Assembly (NCBI GenBank): GCA_973895155.1
Contig: OZ316895.1
Coordinates: forward strand, 18,166,001-18,230,000
Source of the DNA: Marsupella aquatica
Lineage: Eukaryota; Marchantiophyta
Length of the DNA: 64,000 nt
Direction: 5' to 3'
Part shown: one piece after another, positions 11,028-23,037 of the stretch
How positions within the stretch are numbered: position 1 is the stretch's first letter
Layout: every line of letters begins with the position of its first letter
Notes under the pieces: model-generated
What the model saw: only the letters and a program-made list of their open reading frames with translations
Told to the model about the DNA's origin: nothing
Database searches by the model: none
Made by a program: the position numbers and the translations under genes

Positions 11028-11280
11028 AGGTTACCGATGTGTAACCATTTCTGCAGGGGCCTGCTATAGTCATAATCTATTCTCCTGAAAACTTGAACCG
11101 GTAACCTCTTTCCGAGCAGGAGTTACATACGCTAATGCAGGGCAGGGCTGGGGTTATAGTCTGTAACCTGCTCCCCGAATATTCAAAAAAGCTTTCCGGT
11201 AACCGTTGGTCAGCTTATTTTTATATTCCAGACGCAAGATTACAGCCTAATAACCCTGCGCCCAGACCTGCATTACCCTA
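11028..11280. repeat. cluster of short inverted repeats
   Basis: AGGAGAAGAGGTTACCG (about 11031) faces CGGTAACCTCTTTCC (about 11099). Degenerate GTTAC/GTAAC and GCAGGG blocks recur to 11280. The segment could fold into hairpins. I see no gene, and its role is unknown. Confidence 0.4.
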
Positions 11281-12410
11281 TACGGGTTGATGGCGAATTT
11301 CAATGGCTCGCTTGTCCAAAGGTAGCCAGGGCCTTGTCACGAAGCTTTTTGTGTGTCCCTGTCTCCATTGCTGTAACGGGAGGAGGAGCGGAGCTGATGG
11401 GCGTTCCCATTATTCAGCCGTTCATATTACCGTTTGGGCCGCATTTCTCGCTCAATGAACACGCCCGTTGCGTTTTAATAACAGCGTCGATTACAGCTTT
11501 CCACTAACGCAGCGGAGTACATGGGGACAATCAAGAGTCAGTCAATCGAATCACTTAAAAGGCTCTTCACAAAAAGCCTTTGCGATCAATTGAATTCACG
11601 AATTGCCAGTTAATGTAGTGCAGCTACGATCAATTTCCGGTGTACCCCTTTCTCGAGTTTCCACGGCCCACAGCTTCTTTGACATTGTCGGCCGGTCTCG
11701 ACCGACCGCCTGCAAGCAAATCTGTTTCATCTAATTGGACTCGATTCTTACCTTCGAATTTTTCAGGGATAAGTGTCTTACGCCAGTTGTGAAAGGACAT
11801 TTCCGAAGAACGAGCTGTATGCTCTGCCGATACTCAACTACGCAAGTTGGAGGACGGAGGACTGTGAGTATTTCTCAGAAATGTTCGGAGGACAATTTCC
11901 TTACAGATCAGCGAGGAAGGATCTCTGTTGTTAAAAGTGGACAACGTTTGATGTAGTCTTGTTTCATCGCTCTACGCCTCACATTAACAGCTGAGTACGG
12001 TGTTCCCTGTTCTTGTTGACACATCCTATAGGTCTATCTCTGCTCTTCAAAAAATTGAAAACCTCCAGTGTCTCGCAATTGTTCTGATCTGGTTTGTCAT
12101 TTTCGACCTGCGCCTGCATTGGCCTGCCTCAATTTTTCAAGTAGAACGTATTCTGGGAACCATTGGAAGAAGGTGGTCAGACACCCGCATTCTCTATCGT
12201 ACGTCACGACGTGCTTCGGTTCAGCGGTCGTCTTGCGGTCTTCTTGGTTCATCGCCATTGGAGGCTCCACATTTTGGATTGCCTCAACTTCTTCGCGAAG
12301 GCACAGGAAAAACGAACTTGTTGCACCGATAGTTCAGCCCCATCTTTTGAAGCTGAAATTTGCAGTATTTGGGCCACTCGACGCCTCCTACCTCTGTCAT
12401 CATGTGTTTC

Positions 12411-12656
12411 ATGGGTAAAATCTGCAAGCTGATTTCGTTCCTGATCGTCGTGCTGGTCTTGGTCACGTTATTATTTGGCTTTGGGTGGATTAAGAAAGTG
12501 AGTCACACTTGCGTACAAGGCCACTCGATGTCAGGCAATTGCGGGAATGGCTCATTTATTTCCCCTTCGCCCGCTTGGACGCCATCATACGCGTCGTTGC
12601 ATCAAAGCGCGTCAGCTTTCGACAACTACACGACGTCTGCTGTTAGTATACCTTGA
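12411..12656 (+). CDS. possible small single-pass membrane protein
   Basis: I do not recognise this gene with certainty. The 81-residue frame starts MGKICKLISFL and runs through a strongly hydrophobic segment (about residues 8-25, ending LLFGFGWIKK), then a polar tail with two cysteines. A short basic N terminus plus one membrane span suits a tail-out or signal-anchor protein. An ATG nine bases upstream (12402) is also in frame. The upstream region 11735-12400 has several overlapping open frames and may be a 5' UTR. No intron can be fixed. Confidence 0.35.
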   Translation: MGKICKLISFLIVVLVLVTLLFGFGWIKKVSHTCVQGHSMSGNCGNGSFISPSPAWTPSYASLHQSASAFDNYTTSAVSIP

Positions 12657-13716
12657 CGCAACCTCGGAGCATGAGCTGGCCTGTTCTCTCCGAACCCCAG
12701 CGTAATGCCAATGCTAACGAACGCTTCACCGATTAGATCTCCTCAAGGGCAAAGTTCGCTCATTGGACATCTTAGGCTCAAATTCTTAGTGAGAGACACT
12801 TCTAGCTTGGTCGACGTCGAAAAATCGGAGGGACAAGACAGGATCAAGAAAAGGATGCTGGCGGGTGAATGTTTTTGCAAAGATAGGCTTTACAATTTGA
12901 AATAAAATTACATCTCTTCTGCGTTACCTGCATCTCCTATGCGTGTCAAAGGACCTGCATCTCCTCTGAGTTTCTACGAAAAACTGCTGGAGGAGATGCA
13001 GTCGAAGGACCCCAGGATTATGGCAAAGACATGTTTTTGCAATCAGAAACAACGACAGGAAGCCTGTGTGCTGGTGAACACAACATCCAAGGACAACCTG
13101 TGAAAGCTTAGGGAGCGACTGGAAACGATTGGAAGCCTTGCTTTGTTGGCCGTGACAGTCGGAGGATGAATTTGGCAGGCTGAGCCAGAGGACCAAATCT
13201 CTTCTCGCTGGTCTGAGAGATGATGATGGGAAGGTTACTGGACCTTTTTTCCTCCTACCGAAGCTCAATCTGAGGTTTGCCTTCACAAGGTTGCAAACTT
13301 CCCTTGGAGATGTGGATTAGTCCATCAACTCAATCCTGCCAAAGCAATATTATAGCTGAAAATTTGCTCGAATTGCAAAATTTGTTCTGGAAGGCAGTAG
13401 TAGGACTTCAAAGATAGTGTGTCCACTGGCTGAAAGTGTTCAACAGGACTTCAGTGAGAATGACGTCGCGGACACTATATTTCATATTTGAAATTGGTAC
13501 ACGGAACTTCAAATTTGTAAACCCTGTCACGACTGGAATATTACTAATCAAGAATTTCGAGTTGTTTGTATCAATCGTCTTCCTGTAGACAACCTTTGCC
13601 AATGGGAGTCGATTCTTCCTCTTTCAATTGCTCGAGTATGTGGTGTGTCGCTTTGTAAATCTTACTTCTCATGTTCCTAGTACTTTGATTGCGACTGTCG
13701 GAAGTTCTGTGATGAA
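12657..13716. other. no gene seen
   Basis: Open frames on both strands here are short, overlap each other and carry no domain I recognise. CTGCATCTCCT recurs on the plus strand (about 12928 and 12955), with an inverted copy AGGAGATGCAG near 12991. Confidence 0.4.
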
Positions 13717-13802
13717 GTCTGGTGCAGTGGAGCATAGTATTATGCTGTTCGAGTGTACAGTCTGGTGCAGTGGAGCATAGTATGCATGCTGTTCGAGTAG
13801 TA
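13717..13802. repeat. 43-bp tandem duplication
   Basis: Two copies of GTCTGGTGCAGTGGAGCATA and the following bases start at 13717 and 13760. An inverted TACACTCGAACAG follows. Confidence 0.75.
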
Positions 13803-14189
13803 CACTCGAACAGGAGTTCGACACAAGCCAAGAAATAAATCAGTTGTGCATTACACATATACCGGGCGTGCTGACCAGAAAGGTAACGCTTCATCCTTAC
13901 TGAATCCCAACGGTCGCTCCTTCTTTAGAAAACAGAAATCCTGTAACACCATGGTGACGAATACTTCGATTGCAGGACACTATTTGAAATGCTGTTCGTC
14001 CCTCTCTTTCCGAAAAACTCAACTTGTGGATGCCTCGTCTCCTTTCACCAGAAACGTCGAATTGCTCATCGATAGGTGTAGCCTCACGTAACAAGAAGAG
14101 TACAAGGTTTTTGAAATTTGGTGGAAGGCTTGCTTTACGTTCTTAATGAACGGAGTTGCTATCGAAAGCAAAAACTGTACTCCAACTCT

Positions 14190-14520
14190 TTTTAGGGACT
14201 GCACATTATATTAAGCAACTCGTTTTTGTATAAGATATAACTTGTATGCTGCTCATTTCAGGGACAATTGCCCATTTTTTGACAAGTTACTACTTTCGGT
14301 GATGGACTGTTGTCGACGTGCACTTCACTCCAGTTCGATACAGGGACTGCACATTGTAAGCAAATTGTTTATCGATGAATGACTTTGCATGCCGGACTGT
14401 TGGCTGTAGGTGCTTGGCTTGTGCAAAAACTTCACGCCAATTACTTTTAGGGACTGTACATTTTAAAGCACTCGTTTTTCGAAAAGTTACTTCTTTGGCT
14501 GCTGGACTGCTGGCTCTCGG
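14190..14520. repeat. diverged tandem repeats of about 125 bp
   Basis: The block AGGGACTGCACATT, then AAGCAA(C/A)TCGTTT, then GACTGTTGGCT/GCTGGACTG recurs about three times (near 14193, 14343 and 14451), with a fourth weaker copy near 14262. Units are strongly diverged. No coding frame crosses them. Confidence 0.6.
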
Positions 14521-15357
14521 TGCTAAATAAAGAAAGAACGGTCAAGATTCTGTTTGAAAAAGTCCAGCATCCAATTTGTCGATGTCATTTGGTCTACCAA
14601 TTTGCAGCTATAAACATCTTTTTGGTCATGATATACATGTCGTGTTTTATTGGAACAGAAAAAACAAACTCACTGTAAGCCACTAGCCGGTGGATACTCA
14701 CAATGTATTCGGACCTGTCCTACGAAACAATGTATTGAATGTGAGGTGTTGGATGCCGAAAAGAGTTAGTGTCTATGAGATACAGGAAGCATGAATACTC
14801 GACTATTCTAAACACCGTTGCGATCAGGTTTCGAATGACTCTGAACCATAAGAAACCCATATACACACAAATCGGTCTTCGAGAGGTTATTTTCATGCAG
14901 CGGCATTGACGGTAGGCATAAGGGGAGACCAGTGTGATGAGGGGTACTGTAATTGAATCTTGCGTAAAACAGGCTCTTATGAAAGGAGAAACGCAGGTAT
15001 AATAAGATATAGAATGGGCCCAACGATCAGAATAACCTGAATCCAATGTGAAATGGTGTGCTATTTGTGGCAGTAGACTTCCTGCGCCACTTTATGTGGC
15101 CTCCAAGTGTGCTAGTAGCCTCAGTTTTCACAATCGTTAAAGAGTGATTGGATCTTCTTTTTCAATATTAGTGGAAAACTTTTAGAAGGATCTCCTTCAG
15201 TCGTAGAGAGTATCAGAGACGTAGAAAACAAGGAATAACAAGACCTCTTACCAAAATGTAGATTCGCCAATTGGGTATGGACCTTTAGGTCAATCTCAGA
15301 GAGCAGCCGTTGCGACTTTCACTGACAAAGCAATTACACATATCGCCTTCGACATGT
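14521..15357. other. no gene seen; 3' flank of mraY
   Basis: No recognisable coding sequence. The 15060-15357 part lies just downstream of the mraY stop codon and probably holds its 3' UTR. Confidence 0.5.
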
Positions 15358-18300
15358 TTAATTTATTAGAACCTTTATTCCAGTTTTTCCAAGCACCAAA
15401 TATGCTACTAGCAATCCTAAGGCAATGCTGAGACTGTAGGCCATGATTATAATAATAGGCTCCTTCAAACCAACGAGCTCCAGATGATGGTGAAAGGGCG
15501 ACATTCGGAACAGGCGACGTCCTTCGCCATACATTTTCTTTGTTAACTTGAAATAAAATACCTGCCATGGCACAAAAATCCAGCAAGACAAACCTGAGAC
15601 GAGCACCTTGAAAATGTTAAAATTGGAACCATACCGTACGACCCATTTCGCTTTACAAGGCACTAAAGATTCCGAGCCTCCAGTCAGAATGATGGACCAA
15701 TGACTGAAATCATTCCGCACTCCACTGAAAACAACTATTGTAAGAGGGACATGCAGAAGGATAAAGTTTTTAACACTGTAAGCGGAGCTCGTCAACAAGA
15801 AAGCACACAATACAACACAAGAAAATACCGAACATTGGAACCCTAAACTTTCCATCTTCTCTTATGAGAACATCAGCTGGGCTTGGCAGATTCCCAAAAC
15901 TAGACTCTGGCAAATGGCACTCCTCGTAATGATAATGCTAATTTACAAGATATGTGTCTCATTTACTCACTTTGCATATTTACTAGACTTGTATACCCAT
16001 GTAAATATCAGTGTCCTGAAATATCATCCATTTGCACAAAGTGACGACAAGTATTGTGGCAATGAAACCAAGTAATGCTCAAAAGGCTTGTAAGTGTGAG
16101 AGGTATGAAACCAAAACTTAGGAGAACGAGGGTGGAGAGCTCCAGGGCCGAGAGGTTACCTGGCCTATGACTGATAGAGTTTCAATTACAAATACCCCAG
16201 ATGCAATAAAAAGAGGAAAGAACATGCCAGTGCAGCATGCCATTGCTGATAAGGCTCCACCTAAGGCCAACGATCCTGTATCACCCATGAACACCTTCGC
16301 TTTGTACCTATTGTGCACCAGGAACCCAAAACATGCTCCAGCCATTGATGTCCCAAAAACTCCGAGTTCTGCTCAGGCAAACAAAGATACATGCACCAAT
16401 TTATCATTGCGTAGATCGGGTTGCAGAATGCGACCTTACCAGAGTCTTCAAGCAGACAAAGACTTTCGTCTTCATGTGATGGTCTGTGCCCACAAAATCT
16501 TGAGAATATCTACTGTAAGCCCAATATACAATTCCAAGCCTGTCTCAGCAGGACATTAAATGGACAAGGATCTAACGACATGGAGGGAATTGGACCCCCT
16601 GAGAAGTCAACCACGATTACATGATCGACATAGAACAAAACGTCAAGACTATAGGCTCCGTACCTGGACAGAGAGGAAGTACGGCCAATGACATTGCGAT
16701 GAACGCAACTGCTGCTGTGCCACCAGCAAGTCCATCTAGACCATCAGTCAAATTAACACCGTTACTCATGGCTGCACAGCAAAATGCTGTGAGGGGCAAA
16801 TACCATCTGCCCAGGTGCAGAAGTCCAAAGGGAGCTGGAAACCATACCACGGGCTTACTGCACGCAAAAAAGACCTGTTCAGCAACCAGCCGGACCTTAA
16901 AGATGATTGCTTGAACTATAGGGCAAGTTACAGGAGCATAACTGTTGGTCAGCCCAAGCAAACTAACAAATCAGAGGAATGTCAATAGGTACAAACTAAT
17001 AATCTAACTGTCGATTTTTTCATCACAACAAGTGCGTCACTGCAAATCAGAGCCCAGTAAAAGGTATCAGAATCCTATTTAAGTGCCCCAAGATTACAGT
17101 TTATTTAGATGTACAGTTAACTGGTGGTATGGGACGAGCCCCAATCTCACATTTTATGCGGATATGACGCCAACCGAAAGAAAAAACTTATTCCAATCGC
17201 AACCTGCCAATATACCACACATGAAGCTACGGTTGAGTTCCTCGCATGGTGAAGAAATGAAACTGGTGTGAGTCACGTTCAGCAGTCAAGTTGAGAATAA
17301 TTTACCTGCATCATAAGTTTGACCACACCAGGGAGGCCATAGTTGTGCTTCCGCCAGAACGCCAGGCTATCGTCCAGCAATCCTATTCCGGCCAAGGCAA
17401 GTGTAAATATCATGGCTGCCTCAACTTCAATTGAGTTGAAGCCTGTAAAGAGTCCTGCTATTGCCACACCCACTGGGACAAAGAATAACCCTCCCATGGT
17501 TGGAGTACCGGTCTTGGCTTTATGAGAAGTTGGGCCCTCAATCCTAAATATCTGCACAGCTTTGAAATATTCCAGGACAGGAACAAACAAGTAGCCCAGA
17601 ACTGCAGTGACTCCAGCAGAAAGTAGAAATGGTAGAGTAAGACGGAACGGAATAGCAAACTGATCGTTGACCAATATTTGATAGTCCACCAATACTACTG
17701 CACCAGCTGCGAGCAAGAAATGCCCTGTAGTGATAAGGACTCCAACCCTGCAAGAACATGTTTCTTTGATAATAAGCACGCACTACAGAAACGATAACCT
17801 TTGAACATTAAGTTTGCACAATGGAGCAGACTTACGGTACCAAGTAACATCACCCTCATCTCGAAGGAAATCGATCTTGCCACGTAGACTCTAGTCCACA
17901 CCTTGACTTGGTGCTATCCATTTTAATAGCTGGAGCCTGAAATGGCTCGACCGTCGACGAATTTGAAATCATTTTTTCAGGTGCAGAAATTGTTATCTTT
18001 TCCCCATCTTTTTGAGAGCTTGCAGGTGAGGAGAGAATCTTCCAATTCTGAAAAAAAAACGATGGTTACAACATTGTGCAAAGCGAAGCTAAAGCAGAGG
18101 CAGGAAACAAGAAAGAAATACTGTCACCTGCTTGAACTACTGAATGAAATTGAATCTAGATTTCAGATGAATTCACATTGGAAGAATCGTAAGACAACGG
18201 GAATGAAACAGTACACGATTTACATCCATGGACCGTGTTAGTAAAGAAACATGTCGGGAAAATGATTTCTAAGAATAGCTCTGATCAAGTACCTCAAGGA

Positions 18301-18877
18301 AATCTCGGACATGATTCTAGATTTCGATTTTACAAATTCAAACGTTTCCTGAAGGAATACATAATATCCTCACATGTCATCGATCGTCAAGTTTAATCTA
18401 ATCCTGTCTTTGCGGCTGAGAGAACGGAGATGAGTTACAACAAACCTGAGATGCAGCATCCCCAATGGGCTCTTCAACGCCACCACTCAAACTGCTCTGC
18501 CCATCACAACAGTTTATCTCTCGTCTACCAGCAAAGGGGCCAGAACACTTTCTGAGATTAAAAGCATCTCTAAAATTGGAATCCAAACCTCTGGACCGCT
18601 CAAGCTTCCATCTGCGATGACAATGTCGCACAAATGTCACATTTGAGCACCTCAATTGCTCGGTTTTGCCCTGCCTGACTATGAACGAGGATGGGTCGCA
18701 GCTACTGACACTTCTAGGTTGCTGTGTTGATGTCAATGAGGTAACCTCATGCAGCAGGAGGAAAGACACAGCGTGGCTCCTACTGGAGTTACAGCACGAT
18801 ATCTCCATCGCCCTCGTTTCTGAAGATGGTGATCCTTTTGGTCCGCGCGACCTAGCGATGCAAGCTCCTGGAGCCAT
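15358..18877 (-). CDS. mraY: plastid phospho-N-acetylmuramoyl-pentapeptide transferase (MraY)
   Basis: MraY moves phospho-MurNAc-pentapeptide from UDP to undecaprenyl phosphate, making lipid I for peptidoglycan; in seed-free plants this supports plastid division. Six coding exons can be placed with GT/AG borders: 18877-18446, 18047-17902, 17747-17306, 16895-16664, 16368-16160, 15561-15358. They sum to 1665 nt, 554 residues plus stop, with matching phases. Residues 1-190 are a serine-rich transit peptide and linker. The membrane enzyme follows: [23 protein letters not shown] (318-319), NLTDGLDG (388-395), MGD (445-447) and PFHHHLE (511-513). All known catalytic residues are kept, so it should be active. 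Exon 1 lies inside a tandem duplication, and an identical-coding exon 1 sits upstream at 21284-20853. The exon 2 donor (AG|GTGTGG) is a weaker consensus; the phase demands it. Confidence 0.93.
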
Positions 18878-20630
18878 GCAAGGCTTCCATCAGACTTACT
18901 CCTTCAGCCTGTAAACTCATCCATCCTCGTTCTTAAGACCAGCAATTACACACAATATCCTGTGAATCACAAAGCAAAGTGGTTTCTTTGCATCCATTCG
19001 GTCATGACTAACCTCAAACAGACATTTGAAGACGGAAGGCGTTTGAAGCCAAAAAACTAACGACGGTAAGGAAATCCATTTCAATTTTGTGCAGACAGCG
19101 TGAGCCCAAATTTGTTTTTCAATTGTGTATATTTTCTGACATTTTCGATATTCTACGCAGTACAAGTTTCTGCTTCATCCAGCCACATAGAATACGGAAT
19201 CTGGGAACGTAACACGTTGCTCTAATAATTTTTCATAACTTTCTAAACGTCAGAAGTTCGGATCAAGTTTGGGTAGGATCCCAAAGTGTACAAAAAGAGT
19301 TTGGGGCAAGCAGGGGGCGGGGCCTCGTAGAGACTGGGCGTCAATTGCCGTTGGGCCTGCTGACCCCCTTAGAAGTCGAGTCAACTATGTAAACTGATTC
19401 TTCGGTGAGTAAATGTAGTCTTTTCCCTCTGATTCTATCGCATGTAGCTGGTGTTGTGTGTATTTTTGTCTGGGCAAAGGCGCCATTTCAAGGGGCGTAC
19501 TGGGTGCGGACTAATGGTAGGGATTGCCACCCATTGCATACTACAAGGTTTTGTCGCGTCGATGGCTTGAAAGCCCCAAGCCGGGAGTTAGTCCGAGTCA
19601 CTAACTATAGGAATATTCCAACGGTGGAAAACAAATATACCTATGACCAGTACGAGTTGCGTAAGTATTATACCGGTGACTATATTGACTTAGCCCGACT
19701 TAGGGCTAATCGAGGCCATTACACACCTCCTTGCTCAAACCCTCACCCCTACTGGTGGTCGAGGTCGCCCCATGGAACTAAACTGGATTTAAGGCCCGGG
19801 TTAGGGGCGCGACAGACCAGTACATCCAGTCCTACAAATTCCTACTTGTTCAGTCATAAACTTCATCCTCTGATTCATCAGATATGTCACTACTACTAGG
19901 ATCGCTACTGGTCCCCCTCTCCGTGGACTCGGCAGACTCATCTAAATACTGACAGACTGTCCCCGCCTCATTGTCGATAAACCTTGAACAATCCAGATAT
20001 CTTCGAGCACCTCTCATTGATCGAAGTCCTTTCGCCTCCCAAGTCAAGACCATAGGAGCTTCATCAACCTGCCTTGCCGATGTCTCAGCATAGCACAAAA
20101 GAGTAAAAGGCTTCTCAGGAGTAACCACAATGGATTCCTGGACTTCCTTCCGAAGACGAAGTCTCTCCTCAAAAAACCAATCCACCCTCCTATCACTGAC
20201 GCAACCACCGGCATCAGTTGACGAAGAGCAACAAAATGAAGAAAACAAAAGAAACCAAATAGGGAGTCCGACATCAGAAGAGGCCAAGTACTTTACTCCA
20301 GGTCAAATTCGTCTTTCTCGGTTGAAGGCCCAGCCTGTTCATCTCCTGGAATCGTGAACTCATCATCCGACCCAGCGTCTTGATTACCCTTGGCTGCCTG
20401 ATTCTTAATCATCTTTGCCTTGCTCGAGTGCCTCTCAAGAACACTGTTTAAATGTTTTTGAGCACAGGAATGGAGAATGTCCCTGTCCTCAACACCGACA
20501 ACAAACCTCCCGGAGTATTCTCCGACAGAAAACGAGCTCCCGTCACACACAGTCCAGTCAAGGACTATGTCTTTGGGTTTCGTGAGGAATTCCATCACGG
20601 CTTGCATGAACCCAATTGAAAGCCTGTTTA
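18224..20630. repeat. tandem duplication, copy A (2407 bp)
   Basis: This is the first of two head-to-tail copies. I find only three differences from copy B: G18698/A21105, G18883/C21290 and G19315/A21722. The coding parts are the same or synonymous. It holds, on the minus strand, the last 338 bases of exon 3 and all of exon 4 of the methyltransferase-like gene, the intergenic region, and mraY exon 1 with part of intron 1. ATCCA occurs at the left border (18224), the junction (20631) and the right border (23038), so the breakpoint shows 5-bp microhomology. Confidence 0.95.
19850..20630 (-). pseudogene. orphan 3' fragment of the methyltransferase-like gene
   Basis: This is the copy A equivalent of the 3' end of the gene at 22257-24552. 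It begins inside exon 3 at the duplication junction and keeps the intron and the last exon (20195-19850) unchanged. It lacks exons 1-2 and the start of exon 3, so it cannot make the full protein. It lies between the two mraY first exons. Transcription from the upstream promoter could run through it. Confidence 0.85.
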
Positions 20631-23037
20631 ATCCATGGACCGTGTTAGTAAAGAAACATGTCGGGAAAATGATTTCTAAGAATAGCTCTGATCAAGTACC
20701 TCAAGGAAATCTCGGACATGATTCTAGATTTCGATTTTACAAATTCAAACGTTTCCTGAAGGAATACATAATATCCTCACATGTCATCGATCGTCAAGTT
20801 TAATCTAATCCTGTCTTTGCGGCTGAGAGAACGGAGATGAGTTACAACAAACCTGAGATGCAGCATCCCCAATGGGCTCTTCAACGCCACCACTCAAACT
20901 GCTCTGCCCATCACAACAGTTTATCTCTCGTCTACCAGCAAAGGGGCCAGAACACTTTCTGAGATTAAAAGCATCTCTAAAATTGGAATCCAAACCTCTG
21001 GACCGCTCAAGCTTCCATCTGCGATGACAATGTCGCACAAATGTCACATTTGAGCACCTCAATTGCTCGGTTTTGCCCTGCCTGACTATGAACGAGGATG
21101 GGTCACAGCTACTGACACTTCTAGGTTGCTGTGTTGATGTCAATGAGGTAACCTCATGCAGCAGGAGGAAAGACACAGCGTGGCTCCTACTGGAGTTACA
21201 GCACGATATCTCCATCGCCCTCGTTTCTGAAGATGGTGATCCTTTTGGTCCGCGCGACCTAGCGATGCAAGCTCCTGGAGCCATGCAAGCCTTCCATCAG
21301 ACTTACTCCTTCAGCCTGTAAACTCATCCATCCTCGTTCTTAAGACCAGCAATTACACACAATATCCTGTGAATCACAAAGCAAAGTGGTTTCTTTGCAT
21401 CCATTCGGTCATGACTAACCTCAAACAGACATTTGAAGACGGAAGGCGTTTGAAGCCAAAAAACTAACGACGGTAAGGAAATCCATTTCAATTTTGTGCA
21501 GACAGCGTGAGCCCAAATTTGTTTTTCAATTGTGTATATTTTCTGACATTTTCGATATTCTACGCAGTACAAGTTTCTGCTTCATCCAGCCACATAGAAT
21601 ACGGAATCTGGGAACGTAACACGTTGCTCTAATAATTTTTCATAACTTTCTAAACGTCAGAAGTTCGGATCAAGTTTGGGTAGGATCCCAAAGTGTACAA
21701 AAAGAGTTTGGGGCAAGCAGGAGGCGGGGCCTCGTAGAGACTGGGCGTCAATTGCCGTTGGGCCTGCTGACCCCCTTAGAAGTCGAGTCAACTATGTAAA
21801 CTGATTCTTCGGTGAGTAAATGTAGTCTTTTCCCTCTGATTCTATCGCATGTAGCTGGTGTTGTGTGTATTTTTGTCTGGGCAAAGGCGCCATTTCAAGG
21901 GGCGTACTGGGTGCGGACTAATGGTAGGGATTGCCACCCATTGCATACTACAAGGTTTTGTCGCGTCGATGGCTTGAAAGCCCCAAGCCGGGAGTTAGTC
22001 CGAGTCACTAACTATAGGAATATTCCAACGGTGGAAAACAAATATACCTATGACCAGTACGAGTTGCGTAAGTATTATACCGGTGACTATATTGACTTAG
22101 CCCGACTTAGGGCTAATCGAGGCCATTACACACCTCCTTGCTCAAACCCTCACCCCTACTGGTGGTCGAGGTCGCCCCATGGAACTAAACTGGATTTAAG
22201 GCCCGGGTTAGGGGCGCGACAGACCAGTACATCCAGTCCTACAAATTCCTACTTGTTCAGTCATAAACTTCATCCTCTGATTCATCAGATATGTCACTAC
22301 TACTAGGATCGCTACTGGTCCCCCTCTCCGTGGACTCGGCAGACTCATCTAAATACTGACAGACTGTCCCCGCCTCATTGTCGATAAACCTTGAACAATC
22401 CAGATATCTTCGAGCACCTCTCATTGATCGAAGTCCTTTCGCCTCCCAAGTCAAGACCATAGGAGCTTCATCAACCTGCCTTGCCGATGTCTCAGCATAG
22501 CACAAAAGAGTAAAAGGCTTCTCAGGAGTAACCACAATGGATTCCTGGACTTCCTTCCGAAGACGAAGTCTCTCCTCAAAAAACCAATCCACCCTCCTAT
22601 CACTGACGCAACCACCGGCATCAGTTGACGAAGAGCAACAAAATGAAGAAAACAAAAGAAACCAAATAGGGAGTCCGACATCAGAAGAGGCCAAGTACTT
22701 TACTCCAGGTCAAATTCGTCTTTCTCGGTTGAAGGCCCAGCCTGTTCATCTCCTGGAATCGTGAACTCATCATCCGACCCAGCGTCTTGATTACCCTTGG
22801 CTGCCTGATTCTTAATCATCTTTGCCTTGCTCGAGTGCCTCTCAAGAACACTGTTTAAATGTTTTTGAGCACAGGAATGGAGAATGTCCCTGTCCTCAAC
22901 ACCGACAACAAACCTCCCGGAGTATTCTCCGACAGAAAACGAGCTCCCGTCACACACAGTCCAGTCAAGGACTATGTCTTTGGGTTTCGTGAGGAATTCC
23001 ATCACGGCTTGCATGAACCCAATTGAAAGCCTGTTTA
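20631..23037. repeat. tandem duplication, copy B (2407 bp)
   Basis: This is the second copy, offset by exactly 2407 bases from copy A. It carries the complete 3' end of the methyltransferase-like gene and an orphan mraY exon 1. With about 0.12% divergence the event is recent, or the copies have been homogenised. An assembly artefact or two haplotypes placed in tandem cannot be excluded from sequence alone. Confidence 0.95.
20853..21284 (-). pseudogene. orphan duplicate of mraY exon 1
   Basis: The sequence encodes the same 144 residues as the working mraY exon 1, starting [10 protein letters not shown] and ending GDAASQ before a GT donor. One difference (G18698/A21105) is synonymous, and one lies six bases upstream of the ATG. 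The donor at 20852 could splice to the mraY exon 2 acceptor at 18047, skipping copy A. If used, it would give an alternative promoter and first exon for an identical protein; otherwise it is dead. Confidence 0.85.

Noticed and set aside
12000-12432. Three overlapping plus-strand ORFs as a gene
   Set aside because: All three frames are open at once, which is chance in a region poor in stops; none has a recognisable motif.
18398-18445. Extension of mraY exon 1 past the GT to the end of the open frame ([16 protein letters not shown])
   Set aside because: The CAG|GTTTGT donor joins in phase with AATTGG at 18047 and gives a 554-residue protein with all later exons in register.
19405-19899. 164-residue plus-strand ORF, present in both duplication copies (also 21812-22306)
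   Set aside because: Identity of the copies only reflects the duplication. The ORF overlaps the 3' end of the minus-strand gene, has no domain I recognise and no splice context.
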